From assembly GCA_036365455.1 (NCBI GenBank), contig JAWQUS010000008.1:12879501-12943500 (forward strand): a DNA stretch of 64,000 nt. Direction: 5' to 3'. The position numbers and the translations under genes are program-made. Origin of the DNA: Macrosoma leucophasiata. Its lineage: Eukaryota; Arthropoda; Insecta; Lepidoptera; Hedylidae. Positions 56,701 through 64,000 of this stretch are shown here, piece after piece; the stretch's first letter is position 1; each line of letters starts with the position of its first letter. A model generated the notes under the pieces. The model made no database searches and had not been told where the DNA came from. It saw only the letters and a program-made list of their open reading frames with translations.

Positions 56701-59700
56701 TTATTTTGAGGTCCACTCGCCCTACTGAGCCTTTGAGCATTATACTAATGTGTTATTTACGTGTGTGTACTGCACAGATGGTTAACATTGCTCCTATCGC
56801 AAGAATTTTCACTACCAGACGTTGAGAGGATATGGGATTCTCTGTTCGCCGACCCTCAGAGATTCGATTTCCTCATTTACATTTGCTGTGCCATGATATT
56901 GTGAGTATGATATCCACTAACATATAAATAATATGTGCATGTCGTTGTTCTATAGTCAAATTGCTTACATCATGAAATATTCGATCATATGCTCGAGCAT
57001 GCTAGAAACATAATTTTTAAATGTAGGAAAAACCAGAAACTACTATCAACACCTTTTTAACGTCTCATTTTGATAGCCAGTAGTAGTCCAGAAACGCCCC
57101 TTTTTAAACAATCGGCCACGTGCGAGACGTGTCCAATGTTGGTATAGGTATAGTTTATTTGACCGACTTTTACTCGTAAAATTGTTAAGTCTACTTAACC
57201 GTGATAGTTTTCCTTTTAAATTCGTTATGTATCATCACCGTGACTTTTTCACTCGTCCAAATTGACAACATTTCATATTTTTTACCTACATGTTTTATTA
57301 CATTATTTAAAAGTTAATCCAAAACTAGGGCACCCATGTATAACCATTTTTCGAAATTTTGTACTTTCATTCATAATTTCTACTTTGAAAGTTAGTGTAT
57401 TCTAAAAAGACGTATGCGCCATATGACGTCACACATAGGGTGGAATGGCGATAGAACCATTGCCTTGTGCCGTGACCCTAAAAAAAATTGTAGATGTCAC
57501 TGTCTTGTCGTCGTCGTCCGTTTGTCAAACTCGATGTAGGGCTGATCTTTTTATTTTAAAAATATCAGTACCAGTGTTCGATATATCGAAAAAAATATCG
57601 ATAAATCAATATAATTTAAAAATATATATTTGACCCTGCGTGTCGTCGATTAATCTCTTCCTTGATCCAACTACAAAATTATAAAAAGACGAACGAGCAA
57701 AAAAAACACACCGTAGCTTCTCAAAATATAAAAAAATATCGAATGTATAAATCTACATTTTAATGTCTGTGTGTCAGGATGTCTGGCGCTCTACACTCTC
57801 TGCCTACCCCGTTAGGGACCTGGCGTGAAGATACATACATACATACATTTTAATTAGTTTTGAATATCGACAAATCGAAAAAATATCAATATTATATCAA
57901 TAGCCTGAGGGCTAAGTCGTTGTTTAAAACTTTAAAACTTGGTTTTTTTTTATAATAAATAAGTAATTTAAATATATTTTTTTAATAATTGTTTGCCTTG
58001 GATTCAAGTCCTTAACAGCCAATCTTCAGCAATTTTTATCTTAATTTCTTATGATAATGAATATCCATATGGAAGATGACGATGATTGGATGCTTCCATG
58101 TGGAATATGATGAGATGGCTCCAGTAAAGTGACTTTACGGGGACTTTACTAGGAGATTTTACGAAGTTTTGGAAGCAACATGAAAAATCACTTTTCACTT
58201 CATAATATCACTTTCCTACACTCGTGAACGTTATCGAATGTTTTATAATTAAATCCCACCATTTTTACCATAAAAACGCGACTATACACAAATTTCGAAA
58301 ATAATATCACACAGCGACACAGCCCTTTTCCGCGTTCCCGCCAAAACCTCCTTTTTATATACTTCGTAGTAGGGATGGCGATTCCATTTCCGATTTCAAA
58401 GTGTCTAAAATCCATCCACGATTAAATCGACATTGAAAAAATCGTTCTTCGATTATCGATCTATTTTTGATTTGGGCTACGTAAAACTAAATTTCTAGGA
58501 AAACAGACGACCGAAAAAAAAAACAACTCAACAGTGTTCAAGCTGGTATAATGCTTCCTATACTCACGTTAAAACGTTAAATCTTATGATCTGTATGTTT
58601 CCTATGCCCCTATGTGAATTAACCAAAAAGATCAATCTTCGATTATCCAGGGTATAGTATCGATTCACTAGATCAATCCAGTACTGTGGATCGAGTTCTA
58701 TAATTTATTATAATTATTTAAATAAGAATCGATTTTTTGGGTCCTAAAGATCGCTTTTCCGATTAATCGATCTAAGGTCTCGGATCACCAACCCTACTTC
58801 CTAGTTTTATGCTTTGACATTGACGTATCAATTTGACACATCTTGTCACAGAGTATGTAACAATGTTTTCATCTAAAGATAGGCAATGGTAACTACTTCA
58901 TTCCACCATATATGTGACGTCATCACATGTTTTTCCGTTTTTTTTTTCACAGTAATTAAGAAATAAAAAAAAATACAAAATATATATATATTTGAACTCA
59001 GAAAAGAAAAATAAGGAAACGGTATTTTTCTTTTAGGGTCGTGTCAATTTTGAAATGTTGTCAATTCTACTGACTAGCTGGGAGAGGGAGGAGGGACACA
59101 TAGTAGAGGAGACATCTTACCATTTTGTCGGCGTGACTATTATGTTTATTTGTACAAATTACTCCTTTTTAGTAATAAGAGTCTACGATATTAGCTGCGG
59201 ACTAGTGCGGACAGATAGACGGACGGACATGACGAAACTATAAATGCCTATCTAAAAACCCTTAGGTCCATCGCATTTCCGTAAAGACTATTAGACATAA
59301 GAGTATAACTGCCCTAAACTATGAAAAAGCCAATTAAAGCCACAATAATTGGTCCAAATTTGAGCTCTGCTAGTCTCTCCAAGTGCCAAGTCGACTACCG
59401 ATACTCGATGTATCGGTGCTAAATAGAGAAGAGCCTGTATGAAAACGCCACTATGACGCCACGGTCACAAGGCACGTGAGCTTATTTTGCTCTGAACATT
59501 CATGGATACACACTGTATTTTCTTTAGTATATACTCCATTAACTAATGTATAGTATACGAGTATACAACATGTTACGTTCGGCGAATTACTATGGTTTCT
59601 CGCAGTTCGAGACGATTATCATTTTAAATTGTTTAAAAATATATTTTTTTTTATTTAAACCATTTTGTTTCGATAATACCAAATTCCCTAAAGATCAAAA

Positions 59701-59952
59701 ATAGGGCATCTAGTTTGTAAAATCTGGTAGATATATAATATAAACCATATATAGGTATATCCTATCACTTATGGAATCATAGTGCAAACGGAGTGTCATC
59801 ATATATGCTAATGTTATGTTATTGTTGACAGGTTAGTAAGAGAAGATTTACTCAGCGGTGATTTTGCATCGAACGTCAAATTACTACAAAATTTTCCACC
59901 GATGGACGTTTCGCTTATATTAAATAAAGCTGTGGAAATATCCAATAGATGA
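50696..59952 (+). CDS. TBC1D13: TBC1 domain family member 13, complete nine-exon gene
   Basis: TBC1D13 is a GTPase-activating protein for small Rab GTPases (Rab35 in mammals) in endosomal and vesicle traffic. Coding exons are 50696-50715, 50987-51060, 52942-53067, 53341-53519, 54166-54264, 54630-54840, 56043-56244, 56778-56900 and 59832-59952. All borders are GT-AG and all phases join, giving 384 residues; the human protein is about 400. The start CAACAATGAG is a good insect start context and gives MSLHKAR, like the human N-terminus. The TBC arginine finger lies in IDKDVRRLCPD (exon 4, motif IxxDxxR) and the glutamine finger in GYVQGMNEI (exon 6, YxQ). EHAEAD-like and WLTLLLSQEF, IWDSLFAD and FDFLIYICCAM blocks follow in family order. 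No frameshift or stop interrupts it. Introns contain transposons but no exon is hit. Confidence 0.93.
50987..51060 (+). CDS. TBC1D13: TBC1D13 exon 2
   Basis: The exon completes Arg and encodes IKAFEELLEQDVIDMVQLQK and LAFN, ending phase 1 before GTAAGT. It corresponds to the N-terminal helix of human TBC1D13. Confidence 0.9.
51190..51262 (-). repeat. Repeat A fragment in TBC1D13 intron 2
   Basis: Degenerate end segment (GACAAACAAGCAGACATAGA). Confidence 0.45.
51545..52845 (-). mobile_element. jockey-type LINE fragment inside TBC1D13 intron 2
   Basis: This is a non-LTR retrotransposon reverse transcriptase fragment, antisense to TBC1D13. Two open blocks (52721-52290 and 52271-51657) are in the same frame, separated by one TAG where Trp is expected. 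They include RKAPGYDDI, PKPGKPPDETSSYRPISLLP, AVFLDISQAFDRVWH, GVPQGSILGPMLYLLF and the catalytic TYADDTALL. A frameshift near 51655 leads into ALRKGVCPS, and another near 52780 precedes an upstream remnant. Endonuclease and thumb-to-tail parts are missing, so it is a dead 5'- and 3'-truncated copy. Confidence 0.85.
52942..53067 (+). CDS. TBC1D13: TBC1D13 exon 3
   Basis: The exon encodes GIPDDKGLRSFVWKVLLHYI and a basic helix ending YKQFI, phase 1 before GTAACA. GIPxxxGLRxxxWK is the opening motif of the TBC domain. The intron before it carries an antisense jockey-type RT. Confidence 0.92.
53341..53519 (+). CDS. TBC1D13: TBC1D13 exon 4 (arginine finger)
   Basis: A CTAATTTTTCAG acceptor is followed by DEIIVSPGGPTDHPLN and then LQIDKDVRRLCPDISFF. 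The IxxDxxR motif provides the catalytic Arg. The exon ends in phase 0 at GAG/GTATAT. Confidence 0.93.
53619..53949 (-). mobile_element. tRNA-headed SINE with intact target duplication
   Basis: On the minus strand the head (53938-53867) has a box A-like TAGCCTAGTGGTAGC and a perfect box B, GGGTTCGATTCCC. The body ends with GGGGATTACAGGCGTGAAGT and a T-rich tail. AGGTAATTAAT is duplicated at 53608-53618 and 53950-53960. It lies in TBC1D13 intron 4. Confidence 0.8.
54166..54264 (+). CDS. TBC1D13: TBC1D13 exon 5
   Basis: 33 codons, IVNSNGVKRLHKRVEQ to RRGLGVSK, phase 0 at both ends, with TTTACAG acceptor and AAG/GTATTG donor. Confidence 0.92.
54630..54840 (+). CDS. TBC1D13: TBC1D13 exon 6 (glutamine finger)
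   Basis: 70 codons plus one base. It contains the acidic linker NEGCEAHWEVVERMLFLYAK and GQGYVQGMNEIIGPIYH, where YVQ carries the catalytic Gln. The donor is GTAAGT. A repeat A copy starts only about 40 bases into the following intron. Confidence 0.94.
54881..55505 (+). repeat. Repeat A copy interrupted in TBC1D13 intron 6
   Basis: The left part (54881-55065) is close to consensus; the end reappears at 55430-55505. The intervening ~360 bases include the CA microsatellite and a sequence ending AAATAAACGATTTTTATTTT that looks like a retroposed 3' end. Confidence 0.6.
55085..55135 (+). repeat. (CA)n microsatellite
   Basis: A run of about 12 CA units with ATACA and CTCAAA interruptions in TBC1D13 intron 6, inside an interrupted repeat A copy. 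Confidence 0.85.
56043..56244 (+). CDS. TBC1D13: TBC1D13 exon 7
   Basis: The exon encodes HAEADCFFCFTNLMAEIRDF and then a divergent helix ending LRPQYYSF. It is preceded by ATATTGCAG and followed by GTATAT. The FFCFTNLM block is near identical to other TBC1D13 proteins. Confidence 0.94.
56289..56400 (-). mobile_element. SINE tail, second family, 5'-truncated
   Basis: The minus strand reads TTTCGGGTCTGGGTGTTTGT and ACGACACAGGTTTTATACC, matching the tail of the SINE at 39562-39727. The tRNA head is absent. It follows TBC1D13 exon 7 by 45 bases. Confidence 0.65.
56778..56900 (+). CDS. TBC1D13: TBC1D13 exon 8
   Basis: The exon encodes WLTLLLSQEFSLPDVERIWD, SLFADPQRFDF and LIYICCAMI, the last helices of the TBC domain. 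The donor is GTGAGT in phase 2. Confidence 0.95.
57765..57850 (+). repeat. SINE tail fragment
   Basis: CTCTCTGCCTACCCCGTTAG and GGCGTGAAGATACATACATA; a related piece is at 16940-17000. Confidence 0.5.
58370..58796. mobile_element. hAT-type MITE in TBC1D13 intron 8
   Basis: The ends are TAGGGATGGCGAT and, at the right, the complement of TAGGGTTGGTGAT. They are flanked by 8-bp near-duplicates, CTTCGTAG (58362-58369) and CTTCCTAG (58797-58804). The 8-bp duplication and the TAGGG end are hAT features. The 427-bp interior is rich in ATCGAT-like words and has no coding capacity. Confidence 0.75.
59832..59952 (+). CDS. TBC1D13: TBC1D13 exon 9 (stop codon)
   Basis: The terminal exon encodes LVREDLLSGDFASNVKLLQN and a short tail ending NKAVEISNR, with TGA at 59950-59952. 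The 2.9-kb intron before it contains an hAT-type MITE. Confidence 0.93.
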
Positions 59953-60413
59953 GTAGATGATGCCGTTACCCTGTCTAGACATTACGTATCAAAAGATTTA
60001 TATTTGATAATATTCATAATATATTTGTATATAATATACGAGCATTTATATACTTACTTTTTATGTGAACTTACAATTTTACAAAACGATTACTTACATA
60101 GTTATAAAATATTTAAGACATTTTTGCAGTTTGCGACTGGCCTTAATGGCCTCTCTCTTACTAATTGTTTGTACTTCTCTTAATGATCGATTTCTAATAT
60201 TATATATTATGTTATTTCTAATATAAACTTAAAGACGTAAAAATTTAAGATTAGGAGATCCACAATACTATTAGCGACACAGGAGGAAGGGGGAGGCTTT
60301 CAAAATTGTTTTATGGGGATTTTATATATCATATAAATATTATATTGCAAATGTACATATATCATGTAAAAAAACTTTATACGATTCCAGACTGAATCAA
60401 GCGTTTTTGTATA

Positions 60414-60419
60414 AATAAA
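60414..60419 (+). promoter_or_regulatory. Candidate polyadenylation signal of TBC1D13
   Basis: An AATAAA hexamer lies 462 bases after the TBC1D13 stop codon. Further AATAAA copies follow near 60548 and 60601, so alternative ends are possible. Confidence 0.4.
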
Positions 60420-60949
60420 GAGTGTAAAATGTAAAAATAACCAGTAGACTTTATAGTCAATGAACCCAAAACCGTGTTAGCCGTTTTTGGGTTCAGGATA
60501 ACAATAATTGTAATCAATCTACAGATTGTAGATTGACCATCTGTAACAATAAATATTATATTTTATTATGTGTCGTATCCTTGTCGTTACCTAAACTGGG
60601 AATAAATATAATATGTTATTATGTAGCTTGTGAGAATGTACATCTCATATCCAACTACGCAGAATTTTTTTTCTGTTATACATATTACATAGTATTCACA
60701 TTTCACTGAGGACTACTGATATAAATATGATAACGTAATTTTTGTTATGGTATATTTGTGCATCAGTGTATAACAAAGATAAAACAAATAAAACACATAA
60801 ATAATTTACCCGACAGACTTCGTTCTATTCTGTGAAACCATGTTGCCTGCAAAAAAGATGGATCTAACAATATGTCATAAAAACATTTTTTTTAAAATTT
60901 TATTCTTACTTTTTAATATTAGACAGCTTGGAACAGTTTCTATCAAAAA

Positions 60950-60992
60950 TATTTTAACATTTTTGTGTTTGTAACACAAAAATGTTAAAATA
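60950..60992. repeat. Perfect 20-bp hairpin
   Basis: TATTTTAACATTTTTGTGTT and its complement, three-base loop, about 1 kb downstream of TBC1D13. Confidence 0.9.
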
Positions 60993-61279
60993 CTTTTGTT
61001 TATATTTTTAAAATATTAGGACACTGCTCTCATGATATTTAGTTTTATGATGTATATCTTGTATTTAGGATAGGTTTGCGTTCTGAGAAGTTGTCATTTT
61101 GCGAAGTTGGCATTATGAGATGAGACGGGTTTTCTGACATTAAATTACTAAATATTTGTGGCTAGGCCTAGGCTAATATTATCATTGTAATGGATAAAGT
61201 GAATGATAATAATAGAAAACAACGAAATTATATTTGACGTAGGTATAAGATAACATTTTTTTATTAACTTATGTAGACT

Positions 61280-61316
61280 CTTGAGACGGCACTTGTCTAC
61301 TTCACCGGACAATTGT
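61280..61316 (-). repeat. Fragment shared with the hAT leader
   Basis: On the minus strand CCGGTGAAGTAGACAAGTGC and the following GTCTCAAGA match 19035-19063 at all but two or so positions, so a relic of the same hAT family lies here. Confidence 0.55.
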
Positions 61317-62030
61317 CGAGGGCAAAGGACTCTCAGCCTAAATATATTTACTCACCATTTCGATACGAATCACGTTTATCAATAGCCTAGGCATTGGCAC
61401 CATTACATGGGAAAAAACATAATTGGCCAATCGTGGATATTTACTTCTATGCTTGAATGCATACATTTACTCTTTTTGTAAGTAAAAGCGTGTATGTAGA
61501 AAAAGACATTTCTGTCTAGATGTTCACGATGACCGTACATTATAATAATTCAGTAAACTCAGGGGAGAACAATAAAAACAAAATGTGGCGATAATTTCCT
61601 CATGTGTTACTGAGTTACTCATAGTTACCACTACTCTGTTAAGGTTAAGAACTAAATCTATAGTATAATAATAACTAAAATAAAATTTAGTTAATAAGTT
61701 TTTCTAATACTGATCTAAGGCTGGTAATATTCTTAAATCTATTCTGTTCAATAAGACTGTAGAAAAGCAGTTTACTTCGTCCTTATAATATATATTTTAT
61801 ACTTACATAGCGCGATGCAAATATCGTGTCATGGTAAATGGTGATGAGCGTCACCTGTTGGTTATCTTTGAGTCTGCCTGTCTGTCTGTTCCTATGGCAC
61901 ATTTTGACACAAAAACAACAACCTTTTTCAATAATTGTTAGGTTCCAAAACTCTGATATTAAATTTATTAATTTTATTTTTTTAATAATACATTTAACAT
62001 TTAGATATTGTATATCGAAGTATGTGTTGA

Positions 62031-62250
62031 TTATATATGTAAATGAGCTTTCGTATTTTTGATGGTTTGAACAACAGTTATTCGAATAGTTTTTTTTAAC
62101 AAATATGACAAGACTGTTTGAGCATCGTTCCTTTGCCTCTTCACTTCACCAATTTGAAAAGAGTCAAAGACATAGGCCATAGTATCCAAATTCCAATCCA
62201 ATAATAACTGTCGGCGTGGAATCCTATCCAAAGGAGGATAATCCAATGTC
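62031..62250 (-). other. Candidate coding exon, minus strand
   Basis: After a TTAACTATAG acceptor the minus strand stays open for over 70 codons in AT-rich DNA: TLDYPPLDRIPRRQLLLDWN, then LDTMAYVFDSFQIGEVKRQR. A GTGAAG donor at 62149 is possible, which would end the exon at 62150. The peptide looks protein-like, but I do not recognise it and see no partner exon in the window. Confidence 0.35.
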
Positions 62251-62526
62251 CTATAGTTAATTATTTACTCTTTGTTTGTAACTAAGGAGTTTTAGTAGTA
62301 ATAAACCGTTATTATTTTTCCAAATTGTGTAGAAATAGAAAATACTTGTTGGAAATATGCTTTGTAAGAAATAATAGCCTGTCATTTACCAGTAGGTATA
62401 TTCGGGGCAAACAGTTTGAGCAGTTGAGGTTGTAGGCACGAGCTAGGGTGCTTGTTGTTTGTGGTTAACGGGTTATGTTGTTGTGCGCGTGCACGAGCTC
62501 TTCATGTTAGGTTTTTTATGTAACGA

Positions 62527-62665
62527 TGGTAGCAAACTACCATGTAGTTCACATAGATGTTAAATGATGACTGCAGCCTATAGACACCTACCAAAAAACC
62601 AGATGCAGATTCGTTGCCATCCCTGAGACCGAAGTTGTTATGTCTCTGTGATAGTTATTACGGGG
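62527..62665 (-). repeat. Repeat A fragment
   Basis: Minus copy lacking the GAGCTC end. Confidence 0.65.
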
Positions 62666-62867
62666 CCATATTGGTGGCATACTTTCATATTATTCGTATA
62701 GGTGGCGCTGCGATTAAGTTACACATAACGAGCATTACAACATCGATTCGTTCAGAAATAAGAGTTTTTATTCGTGGAGGGTATGCCAAACATGTCCAAG
62801 TAATAAAAATGAGTTCGTAGGACTGCAGTTTTGAAGCTATTTGAAACAAGCGGCGGCAAGCTCTAAA

Positions 62868-63036
62868 ATACCTATATACGAAATTCTTCCAGTTTTGTGA
62901 AAGCACTTCAGCCAACTACAGCCGTCAAAAGGCGTCCTAACCATAGGTACTAACGTTTGACCCCTCGGTTGACGTTGGACAGCACTCTCTGAATGTGACC
63001 AAATCATCACACGAACGAACGGTATCAGCTAGTTAG
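62868..63036 (+). repeat. Dispersed repeat C (copy 2)
   Basis: GTTTGACCCCTCGGTTGACG and TATCAGCTAGTTA match 14607-14790. Confidence 0.65.
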
Positions 63037-63732
63037 ATAATAAGCAGGTAGGTTAGTAGGTACTCGAATACTGTAATGTGGTGTTTAAACTGATTTACTT
63101 ATAATATATTTCTCTAGTGCTTTTATTACTTGAAGGCAAATGCTAAAAACATAGATACCATTCCATACTTACAATAAAATTGCGTTCTTGAATATTTCAA
63201 AAATATCAAGCTTGACTATCATTATGAAAAGTCAAGGCAAGTCCGTTTGTCATGATATTATAGTAGGAGAGATACTGAACCCTCTGGAGTGACGTTGGCC
63301 CAGTAAGGCTAGAAATTTTTGTAACCATCGCCTGGTAAGGATCAACCCACGTTTGAGTCGCTCATTTGCAGTAAACAAATCGTGATTTTCTTTAAATAAC
63401 CGAATTCAAAAATTAAACTTTAAGACGCAACATAAATGAATGTCGCAATCGAGCCAGATCTAAAATATGGAAGTAACTTTTCTCATCAGAAATCCAGATG
63501 ACGTGCAGGGCTGATCCTTGCCAGGCAATAGTTATCTTACATAGCATATCATATACCTGTAATGGCAATAGTTTTAATACTTAGCTCATCCCTACAGAAA
63601 ATTCTAGGCTTACAGGCGATTCGATGGACCATTAAAACCGCTTGATGACAATAATTTAACTCTGACTTAAATCGAATACAAACGTATTTATATTTATGAC
63701 AATAACTTTAAAATTCCTGGTTTAATCTCTAA

Positions 63733-63870
63733 TGGTGAGATTCACAGACCGCACTACGACTTTACTTTAAGCAAAGTATGCTTAGAACTGTCAGTACAGT
63801 ATGGGATTTGACAGTTCGTAGCGTACTTTGCTTGAAAGTAAAGTCGTAGTGCGGTCTGTGAATCTCGCCC
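63733..63870. mobile_element. Palindromic MITE with TAA target duplication
   Basis: This 138-bp element is one long imperfect palindrome: the left arm GATTCACAGACCGCACTACG returns as its complement at 63848-63866, with a short spacer at about 63785-63815. TAA flanks both ends (63730-63732 and 63871-63873), which fits PIF/Harbinger-type insertion. Confidence 0.78.
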
Positions 63871-64000
63871 TAAGACTTCCACCACATTTTTATAAAAATA
63901 CGCAAATATCGGTAACCAATTACCGTAATAATAAATAATAATAAATTCAGAAATAATAAACACTGTATTAAAATATACATTAATTTTGTTAGATATAAGA

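Larger units (their letters stand above)
56901..59831. other. TBC1D13 intron 8 (2.9 kb)
   Basis: Contains a SINE tail (57765), the hAT-type MITE (58370-58796) and RTE-like tail sequence near 59100-59260. No exon seen. Confidence 0.5.

Overview
The window is a stretch of insect nuclear DNA, almost certainly from a moth or butterfly (Lepidoptera). It is AT-rich, its genes are split by canonical GT-AG introns, and it is crowded with transposon remains. Several repeats look lepidopteran: tRNA-headed SINEs, a 5S-rRNA-related SINE, RTE-type tails, jockey-type reverse transcriptase pieces and mariner, hAT and pogo DNA transposons. Nothing bacterial or viral is evident.

Two multi-exon genes could be assembled exon by exon with matching splice phases. 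On the minus strand, about 33 kb (38913 down to about 5.4 kb) holds a coiled-coil gene best matched to outer dynein arm docking complex subunit 3 (ODAD3/CCDC151), a flagellar axoneme protein. Nine exons join without a phase error; the tenth, terminal exon is uncertain. On the plus strand, 50696-59952 encodes a complete nine-exon TBC1D13 orthologue (384 residues), a TBC-domain Rab GTPase-activating protein with both catalytic fingers. Between them lie two intronless genes in divergent orientation: a secreted CAP/SCP-family protein (minus, 41816-42844) and a small four-helix membrane protein (plus, 43378-43749), about 530 bp apart.

The rest is mostly repeats. 1-5.3 kb: repeat copies, a jockey-type LINE 3' end, a GC-rich block and a Cys-rich candidate exon. 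5.7-38.8 kb: ODAD3 introns with inserted elements, including a decayed hAT (18.4-21.0 kb), a broken mariner (26.3-27.6 kb), an 8-bp minisatellite (31.2-31.6 kb), an RTE fragment (33.6 kb) and several near-perfect hairpins. 39-41.8 kb: intergenic, one tRNA-headed SINE. 44-50 kb: repeat-dense intergenic DNA with a pogo-like element carrying only a DNA-binding domain and one arm of an inverted pair of a 0.75-0.79 kb element. 51-59.8 kb: TBC1D13 introns with a jockey RT, a SINE with intact target-site duplication and an hAT-type MITE. 60-64 kb: TBC1D13 3' flank, more repeats, a candidate minus-strand exon and a palindromic MITE.

I found no evidence of a new multi-gene system. The most interesting signals are the pogo-derived DNA-binding fragment nested in another repeat, the G-rich 8-bp minisatellite with an inverted head, the cluster of perfect intronic hairpins, the large insertion in the CAP protein and the unresolved candidate exons.
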